From assembly GCF_000092225.1 (NCBI RefSeq), contig NC_014158.1:2852001-2916000 (forward strand): a DNA stretch of 64,000 bases. Direction: 5' to 3'. Positions 62,662-64,000 of the stretch are shown piece after piece. The notes under the pieces are model-generated. The model searched no databases, was not told where the DNA came from, and saw nothing but the letters and a program-made list of their open reading frames with translations. The position numbers and the translations under genes are program-made. This DNA comes from Tsukamurella paurometabola DSM 20162 (GTDB lineage: Bacteria; Actinomycetota; Actinomycetes; Mycobacteriales; Mycobacteriaceae). Each line of letters begins with the position of its first letter. Position 1 is the first letter of the stretch.

Positions 62662-63830
62662 GAGCGTGCAACTTTCAGTAGGCCACGAAGGCGTTGGACA
62701 TCGAATTCGTTGTCGGACTCCCGCAACGATGAGAGGATCGAAGCGAACTCCTGCACGGCGGCACGGCCGGGCCTGACTCCGAGGAAGTCCGCTGTCGCGG
62801 GCGGGCCCCATTGGTTGAGGCCGGATGCGGTCATCGCGGCCCAGCCGGTGGAAACCGTGTGGTCGAAGTGGTCACCGTCGGTGAAGTGCTCGACGAGGAG
62901 ACCATCGGGGTCGCGCCAGTAGTCGAAGATTTGACTGCCCTGAATGTGGCGCCCGACTCCCCAGGAACGGCGGTAGCCCCGTTCGACGAGGAACTCTCCG
63001 CCCGCGGCGAGCGCATCCAGGTCGCTCACCTGGTACGCCGAGTGCACGTAACGGTTCGCCGGTCCGAGCGCCATCGCCAGGGTGTGATGATCCGATGCTT
63101 CGGTGCCGCGGTCGCAACGGATGAAGCTCATGACCGGGCCGCGATCACGCTGCCCGGGGTAATAGAGGAAGTCACTCACGATGAGCCCTAGGTGCTTCAG
63201 ATACCAATTCAGCGACTCCATGTACCGGTTGGACTGCAGGACGATATGGCCGAGCCGTTCGACGACCGCCGGCGCCCGAGGCGGTCGTTGGGTGGCGTTC
63301 ACCCTGCGCACCGCCCGGGCGAAATTGAACGATTCGTGCGCCGCTTGCAGAGGCAGCGCAGGCCATTCGGTCGCATCGGAGACCACCCGGACGCGACATC
63401 CACTCGGATCACGGGTGGTGACGGCGTTACCGCCGAGCGCGTCCCCCAGGGGATGGACGCTGCGTCCCCACGCAGCCCCGATGGCCATGAGGTCCGACCG
63501 GTCAGCGGCGCGGAAGGCCAGGCCCGTGAAAGCACTGCGCGGAGCGCGCCGCACGATCGCACAGGGAGGACCCGCGAGCGCGCCGCGCAGATGCAGTTCG
63601 TCTGTGGTCTGGAGGACCGGCGTGAGGCCGAAGTCGACCGCGAACGCGGCGGTGCGTACCAGGTCGGGTTTATCGAACTCGAGCCACGCGATATCGCGGA
63701 CCTTGATCACGGGATTCGGATGCCGGCCGGGGTGCTCACCCGGTAGGGCCCCTTCGTCGGTGTGCAATCCATCGTGCACGTCGCGGGTGATGGTCACATC
63801 GAAGCTCCGTTTCATCTGTTCTGACTTCAT
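62658..63830 (-). CDS. VOC-family extradiol ring-cleavage-type dioxygenase
   Basis: A 390-residue two-domain type I extradiol dioxygenase-like protein. Ligands of the metal site are visible in the second domain: His in RLGHIVLQSNRYM, His in SDHHTLAMAL, and Glu in GLLVEHFTDGD; tyrosine and histidine catalytic positions lie between. The first domain (VIKVRDIAWLEFDKPD) is the structural copy. ATG at 63830 is preferred to the GTG at 63851, which sits next to the operator; ATG 63815 is another option. Confidence 0.85.
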   Translation of the reverse strand: MKSEQMKRSFDVTITRDVHDGLHTDEGALPGEHPGRHPNPVIKVRDIAWLEFDKPDLVRTAAFAVDFGLTPVLQTTDELHLRGALAGPPCAIVRRAPRSAFTGLAFRAADRSDLMAIGAAWGRSVHPLGDALGGNAVTTRDPSGCRVRVVSDATEWPALPLQAAHESFNFARAVRRVNATQRPPRAPAVVERLGHIVLQSNRYMESLNWYLKHLGLIVSDFLYYPGQRDRGPVMSFIRCDRGTEASDHHTLAMALGPANRYVHSAYQVSDLDALAAGGEFLVERGYRRSWGVGRHIQGSQIFDYWRDPDGLLVEHFTDGDHFDHTVSTGWAAMTASGLNQWGPPATADFLGVRPGRAAVQEFASILSSLRESDNEFDVQRLRGLLKVARS

Positions 63831-63840
63831 TTGTTCTGAC
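63811..63840. repeat. 15-base tandem repeat over the dioxygenase start
   Basis: TTCAT(C/T)TGTTCTGAC occurs twice in direct succession (63811-63825, 63826-63840), differing at one base. It doubles the possible start codons (63815 and 63830) and codes for a repeated SEQMK. Confidence 0.85.
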
Positions 63841-63894
63841 GATATCGTCACTCACGACGGTATCGTCAGTCAAGAGGGCCTGATGTTTTCGTCA
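63837..63894. promoter_or_regulatory. Triple operator between the dioxygenase and TetR genes
   Basis: TGACGATATCGTCA (63837-63850) is a perfect palindrome. CGACGGTATCGTCA (63855-63868) matches it at 12 of 14 positions and TGATGTTTTCGTCA (63881-63894) at 11 of 14. The copies start 18 and 26 bases apart. This is the obvious binding site for the adjacent TetR protein, covering the divergent promoters. Confidence 0.65.
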
Positions 63895-63939
63895 GAGTTG
63901 AACGCATGCGACGATGGACGTTCCGAAGGGAGCATCGTG

Positions 63940-64000
63940 ATGACGGAAACCGAGACGCTCAGCCGGACGGAGCGGCGCAAGCTACGCACCCGGCAGGCGC
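63940..64000 (+). CDS. TetR-family regulator, 5' end (runs off the right edge)
   Basis: Only 20 residues are visible: after MTETETLSRT comes ERRKLRTRQA, typical of the basic arm before a TetR helix-turn-helix. AAGGGAG lies upstream of the ATG. Divergent to the catabolic operon and probably its repressor. Confidence 0.6.
   Translation, partial: MTETETLSRTERRKLRTRQA

Noticed and set aside
1-64000. CRISPR array, prophage, insertion sequence or integrative element
   Set aside because: No regularly spaced repeats, transposase, integrase or phage-type proteins were seen; gene order is that of a conserved chromosomal backbone.

Overview
The window reads as one contiguous piece of a high-GC actinobacterial chromosome, order Mycobacteriales. 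The gene order uppS-recO-era-(deaminase-like)-CBS protein-ybeY-phoH ... rsmE-dnaJ-hrcA ... hemW ... sulfate assimilation and transport ... GH15 trehalase-lepA ... transglutaminase/alpha-E/ATP-grasp-rpsT-holA-comEC-comEA-degV-octT-gpgP-rsfS-nadD-VWA-MoxR-proA follows, from memory, the M. tuberculosis Rv2360c-Rv2427c block. An alkane hydroxylase gene, a betTBA choline operon and an aromatic-degradation cluster are added to or flank that backbone, which suits a free-living relative such as Tsukamurella, Gordonia or Rhodococcus. The genus is inference; no rRNA or tRNA was found to settle it.

Layout. 0-3.4 kb: 5' end of alkB (minus), then ohrR-ohr, a quinone-reductase-like gene and a methyltransferase. 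3.4-13.6 kb: minus-strand housekeeping run (hypothetical, uppS, recO, era, deaminase-like, CBS transporter-like, ybeY, phoH, esterase, rsmE, dnaJ, hrcA). 13.7-15.5 kb: small conserved protein and two SIMPL proteins. 15.5-16.7 kb: hemW. 16.8-21.6 kb: sulfate assimilation operon (Cys-rich leader peptide, ferredoxin-sulfite reductase, cysH, cysD, cysN). 21.8-27.6 kb: hypothetical + Eis-like acetyltransferase, then the sulfate ABC transporter (cysA, cysW, cysT, sbp) and two tiny membrane proteins. 27.6-35.4 kb: GH15 trehalase, M3 peptidase, several small genes, nitronate monooxygenase-like and AlkZ-like proteins, a secreted protein. 35.7-38.3 kb: lepA and a GNAT. 38.4-43.6 kb: betT-betB-betA. 43.6-48.1 kb: PemK-like protein, then RidA, transglutaminase, alpha-E and circularly permuted ATP-grasp genes. 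48.3-55.4 kb: rpsT, holA, comEC, comEA, degV, octT, gpgP, rsfS, nadD. 55.5-60.1 kb: VWA and MoxR proteins with two tandem CoxG-like SRPBCC proteins, then proA. 60.1-64 kb: FAD monooxygenase, fumarylacetoacetate-hydrolase-family protein, VOC ring-cleavage-type dioxygenase and the start of a divergent TetR regulator.

How the genes work together. Sulfate is imported by Sbp-CysTWA, activated by CysDN to APS, reduced by CysH to sulfite and by the sulfite reductase to sulfide; the whole reductive arm sits behind a leaderless cysteine-rich leader ORF that looks like a cysteine-responsive attenuator. BetT imports choline, and BetA and BetB oxidise it to glycine betaine. OhrR-Ohr detoxifies organic hydroperoxides and lies beside an alkane hydroxylase. 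OctT and GpgP belong to methylglucose lipopolysaccharide synthesis. Most same-strand neighbours overlap by 1-4 bases, implying translational coupling. No IS element, prophage, CRISPR array or tRNA was seen.
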